NCBI GenBank assembly: GCA_027036095.1
Contig: JALVTA010000104.1
Coordinates: 1-7,807 of the forward strand
DNA from: Thiotrichales bacterium
GTDB taxonomy: Bacteria; Pseudomonadota; Gammaproteobacteria; Thiomicrospirales; Thiomicrospiraceae
Length of the DNA: 7,807 bases
Direction: 5' to 3'
Shown here: positions 4,670 to 7,807 of the stretch, one piece after another
Layout of the letters: the number at the start of each line of letters is the position of its first letter
How positions within the stretch are numbered: the first letter of the stretch is position 1
Notes under the pieces: model-generated
What the model was told of the DNA's origin: nothing
Databases searched by the model: none
What the model saw: the letters and a program-made list of their open reading frames with translations, nothing else
Position numbers and translations under genes: made by a program

Positions 4670-7600
4670 CGGGATGACCACCAGCGTCAGCACGGTGGAC
4701 ACCAGTGTGCCGAACATCAGCGAGATGGCCATGCCCTGGAAGATGGGGTCGAACAGAATGACGCTGGAGCCGAGAATCAAGGCCAGCGCGGTGATGAGAA
4801 TGGGGCGGGTGCGTGTCTTGCACGCCATGATGACCGCATCGGTGACCGGTGTACCGTTGGCGATGGCCTGGCGGGAGAAGTCCACCAGCAGGATGGAATT
4901 GCGCACGATGATGCCCGCCAGTGCAATGAAGCCGATCATGGAGGTGGCGGTAAACTCGGCACCCAGCAGCCAGTGGCCAGGGGCGATGCCGATCAGCGTC
5001 AGCGGGATGGGGGCCATGACGATCAGCGGCACGAGGAAGTTCTTGAACTCCCATACCACCAGCATGTAGATGACCAGAAGCGCCACACCGAAAGCCAGCC
5101 CCATGTCTCGGAAGGTCTCATAGGTGACGGTCCACTCTCCGCTCCACAGTACGCCGGCTTCCTTGAGGGTGTCAGGCGTCTCGACGAAGTTGAACGGCAG
5201 ATTGTGGACCAGTGGGTCGGAATCCTTCCTTGCGGCATCCTGCACCGCCAGCATGCCATAGATGGGCGCACCCAGGCGACCGACGCCGGTGCCGATGACA
5301 TATTGCACGGGGTTGAGGTCTTTGTGATAGATCACCTTCTGTTCCATCTCCATCACGAAGTGGCCCAGTTCTGCCAGCGGCACGGTATAGCCGTTCTGGG
5401 ACGGTACGGGAATCTGCCCGATCTTGGCGAACTCAATGCGTGAGGAGAGCGGCACCTGCATGGTGATCCAGGTGGGCTCGCGCACGAAGCCCTCCTTGAC
5501 GTCGCCGATGCGGTATTCGCCCATGGCCATGGCCACAGTTTGGTTGATGGTCTGCACGGAGATGCCCTTCTCCATCGCTTTCTGCTTGTCGATGACAAAG
5601 CGCCAGGTGGCATGGGGAATGGTCAGGAAGTTGTCCACGTCACCGATCAGCGGAATGTGGTCGAAGATGTCGGTGAGCCGCTTGGTGATGTGCTCACGCT
5701 GCTTTTCCTCCGGCGCATAGACTTCGGCCACGATGGAGGAAAGCACCGGCGGACCGGGGGGCATTTCCACCACCTGAATGCGGGCGCCGGCCTTGCGGGC
5801 GATGGGGGTGATCAGTTCGCGCACGGCCTCGGCGATTTCATGGCTGGAACGCTCGCGCTCTTTCTTGTCCAGCAGGTGCACCTGAATGTCTCCCTGCCAC
5901 GGTTGCTGACGCAGGTAGTAGTGGCGCACCAGACCATTGAAGTCGAAGGGGGCTGCCGTGCCGGCGTAGGTTTCCATCGTCTTGATTTCCGGTACTTTCT
6001 TCTGCAGCACATGAACCAGCTCTTCTGCGAGATTGGCGGTCACCGGCAGGGCGGTGCCTTCGGGGAAGTTGATTTCGATGCTGAAGTCTGGCTTGTTGTC
6101 GTAGGGCAGCAGCTTAACCGGTACCGCCTTGGTGGCCACTAGGGATATGGCGATGACGAAGCCTGCGATGATGGCCAGCAGAAAGCCCCAGCCCTTGAAC
6201 CGGTCGATCAGCAGGCTGGTGATCAGCTTGCGGAAGAAACCCTCGATTTTCCGGTTTTGCTCGTGCTCGCGGCGTTCGGCCTTTTCCAGCGTCTCCATGG
6301 TGGGGCGGATGCGCTGGGCCAGCCAGGGTGTGAAGGCGAAGGCGGCGAACAGGGAGATCAGCATGGCTACGGAGCCCAGTGCGGGGATGGGCTCCATGTA
6401 GGGACCCATCATGCCGCGTACAAAAGCCATGGGTGTCAGTGCGGCGATGACCGTGAGGGTGGCGATGATGGTGGGGTTGCCCACCTCGCTGACCGCATCA
6501 ATGGTGGTGCGAATACTGGTGCGGCCTTCTTCCAGCCAGCGGCGATAGATGTTTTCCAGCACCACCACGGCATCATCCACCAGAATGCCGATGGAGAAGA
6601 TCAGCGCGAACAGGGATACCCGGTCGATGGTGAAGTCGAAGAACCAGGCGGCGAACACGGTGGACAGGATCACCACCGGAATGACGATGACCGTGACTGT
6701 GGCCGCGCGCCAGCCGAGGAAGAACCACACAAGCAGAGTGACCGATCCTGTGGCGACGAACAGCTTGAAGATCAGTTCGTTGACTTTGTCGTTGGCGGTT
6801 TTGCCGTAGTCACGGCTGATCTGCACGTGCACGTCATCCGGAATGAGGGTGCCCTTGAGTCTCTCCAGTCTGGCAATGGCCTCTTCCGCCACGGTGACGC
6901 CATTGGACAGGGGCTTCTTGGCCAGCGCGATCGTCACGGCCGGCTCGCCGTCCACGGCGGGATACGGTCCGTCATAGGCCGGCCCCGTATAGCGCAGCAC
7001 CATGTTGGAGATGTCGCGGTGGCCCTCGGTTACCGTGGCGATGTCGCGCACATAGACCGGTTTGTTGTTGTGCACGCCGACGACCAGATTCTTCACGTCC
7101 TCGACCGTCTTGAGGAAGTCGCCGGTGTAGACGTTGAACTCCCGCTGGAAGGCTTCCACCTTGCCGGCCTTCAGTTCGGAGTTGGCAGCGCGGATAACCT
7201 GCCCGATCTGGCTGAGTGGAATGCCATAGCCGGCCAGCTTGGCCGGGTCGATGTCGATGCGCACCTCGCGCGGTTCGCCACCGACGATGAAACCCTGCGC
7301 CACGTTGTCCACCTTGGAAAGTTCCTGGAGCACGTCCAGCGCCAGCAGGCGCAGCTGTGACTGAGTCAGCTCGGTGGAGGAGAGCGTGAAGGTGACCACG
7401 GGCACATCATCCGGCCCCTTGGGCTTGACCAGTGGCTGGCTGACGCCCGGCGGGATCTTGTCCATGTTGGAGGCCAGCTTGTTGTACAGCTTGACCAGCG
7501 ACTCCTCCATGTTCTCACCTACGTCGAACTCCACCGTCACCATGCCCTGACCGCGGCTGGAGGCGGAGTAGATGTGCTTGACGCCCTTGATCTCGTGCAT

Positions 7601-7807
7601 GAGCCGTTCGAGCGGCTCTGCCACCAGTGCCTCCACCTGCTTGTTGGAGGCGCCAGGATACTGGACGAAGATGTCCACCATGGGCACGGAAATCTGCGGA
7701 TCTTCCTGACGGGGGGTGATGAGAATGCCGATGATCCCCATCACCAGAAAGGCCATCAGGAACAGCGGCGTCAGGGGCGAGTTGATGAAGGCCCGTGCAA
7801 AGCCGCC
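4220..7807 (-). CDS. RND-family transporter permease with extended basic cytoplasmic tail, N-terminus cut by window edge
   Basis: There are 1195 codons in the window. The frame stays open to the right edge (GGFARAFINSPLTPLF...), so probably only some N-terminal residues are missing. It is a resistance-nodulation-division inner-membrane pump, normally a trimer driven by proton influx that works with a periplasmic adaptor. Visible in order (in-window numbering): TM1 at about 10-30, a porter domain opening PQISVPMVDI, the TM2-6 cluster from about 345, and the TM4 proton-relay pair in GILVDDAVVVLENI (D411, D412). The second periplasmic half begins after about 560, and TM8-12 follow from about 905. 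The DD pair indicates an HAE1-like rather than CusA-like member. TM10 has GIIVRNSIL, with Arg where AcrB has its relay lysine; RPILIT in TM11 is kept. After about residue 1047 comes an added low-complexity tail of about 148 residues ending in KPRTRRKPGRKRG, whereas family members usually end shortly after TM12. No adaptor gene is visible; it would lie upstream, outside the window. Substrate is unknown. Confidence 0.95.
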   Translation of the reverse strand, partial: GGFARAFINSPLTPLFLMAFLVMGIIGILITPRQEDPQISVPMVDIFVQYPGASNKQVEALVAEPLERLMHEIKGVKHIYSASSRGQGMVTVEFDVGENMEESLVKLYNKLASNMDKIPPGVSQPLVKPKGPDDVPVVTFTLSSTELTQSQLRLLALDVLQELSKVDNVAQGFIVGGEPREVRIDIDPAKLAGYGIPLSQIGQVIRAANSELKAGKVEAFQREFNVYTGDFLKTVEDVKNLVVGVHNNKPVYVRDIATVTEGHRDISNMVLRYTGPAYDGPYPAVDGEPAVTIALAKKPLSNGVTVAEEAIARLERLKGTLIPDDVHVQISRDYGKTANDKVNELIFKLFVATGSVTLLVWFFLGWRAATVTVIVIPVVILSTVFAAWFFDFTIDRVSLFALIFSIGILVDDAVVVLENIYRRWLEEGRTSIRTTIDAVSEVGNPTIIATLTVIAALTPMAFVRGMMGPYMEPIPALGSVAMLISLFAAFAFTPWLAQRIRPTMETLEKAERREHEQNRKIEGFFRKLITSLLIDRFKGWGFLLAIIAGFVIAISLVATKAVPVKLLPYDNKPDFSIEINFPEGTALPVTANLAEELVHVLQKKVPEIKTMETYAGTAAPFDFNGLVRHYYLRQQPWQGDIQVHLLDKKERERSSHEIAEAVRELITPIARKAGARIQVVEMPPGPPVLSSIVAEVYAPEEKQREHITKRLTDIFDHIPLIGDVDNFLTIPHATWRFVIDKQKAMEKGISVQTINQTVAMAMGEYRIGDVKEGFVREPTWITMQVPLSSRIEFAKIGQIPVPSQNGYTVPLAELGHFVMEMEQKVIYHKDLNPVQYVIGTGVGRLGAPIYGMLAVQDAARKDSDPLVHNLPFNFVETPDTLKEAGVLWSGEWTVTYETFRDMGLAFGVALLVIYMLVVWEFKNFLVPLIVMAPIPLTLIGIAPGHWLLGAEFTATSMIGFIALAGIIVRNSILLVDFSRQAIANGTPVTDAVIMACKTRTRPILITALALILGSSVILFDPIFQGMAISLMFGTLVSTVLTLVVIPLGCVSARQVFCPKSEDEDGNLAAQCAVPTPEQPNPGQTEQEEAGQGPTQPAAAESVTQVRAGTDADTPAATPTPQPTAEAADDPTPADGSSSNTASEATDASTAAPAATTEQRDSEQNAPADTEKKAKPRTRRKPGRKRGIRLKDMDNE

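Noticed and set aside
4445..5443. A 332-codon plus-strand frame opposite the RND C-terminal half
   Set aside because: It is a shadow of the RND coding frame; no ribosome binding site or domain supports it.
6257..7360. A 367-codon plus-strand frame opposite the RND gene
   Set aside because: The opposite strand encodes unmistakable RND sequence, and the plus-strand product is rich in Gly, Asp and His with no recognisable motif.

Overview
The window reads as one co-directional gene cluster on the minus strand: transcription runs from high to low coordinates, and both edges cut through genes. GC content looks high (about 60 %). The gene set suggests a sulfur-oxidising gammaproteobacterium, possibly a purple sulfur bacterium or other Chromatiales member. 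This rests mainly on a protein with the look of a sulfur globule (Sgp) envelope protein and is inference, not a taxonomic assignment.

Layout in the direction of transcription: (1) a large RND-family inner-membrane transporter (7807 to 4220, 5' end outside the window) with an unusual cytoplasmic tail of about 150 residues ending in a basic cluster. (2) A small secreted Tyr/Pro/Trp-rich protein (4227-3817) whose start overlaps the RND stop by 8 nt. (3) A 117-bp spacer holding three inverted repeats. (4) A Gly/Tyr/Pro-rich secreted protein of the sulfur globule type (3699-3172). (5) A 94-bp spacer with a strong Rho-independent terminator. (6) A tight four-gene block with gaps of 11, 18 and 3 nt: an orphan ParA/MinD-type ATPase (3077-2460), a membrane-anchored protein with a roughly 200-residue Ala/Glu/Thr/Pro linker and a TPR-like C-terminal domain (2448-1345), a membrane-anchored Met-rich coiled-coil protein with a Pro/Tyr/Arg-rich tail (1326-604), and an EHD/dynamin-type GTPase (600 to 1, 3' end outside the window).

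Taken together, the cluster pairs the likely coat of an extracytoplasmic sulfur inclusion with a ParA positioning ATPase, two anchors that would reach into the periplasm, and a membrane-remodelling GTPase. I propose, as inference, that it encodes a system that shapes, tethers and partitions sulfur globules or the membrane pocket around them, by analogy with ParA-type positioning of carboxysomes and chemotaxis clusters. The terminator after the globule protein gene would allow a large excess of coat protein over the machinery genes. No tRNA, rRNA, CRISPR array, insertion sequence or phage gene is visible. The longest stretch without a gene is 117 bp.
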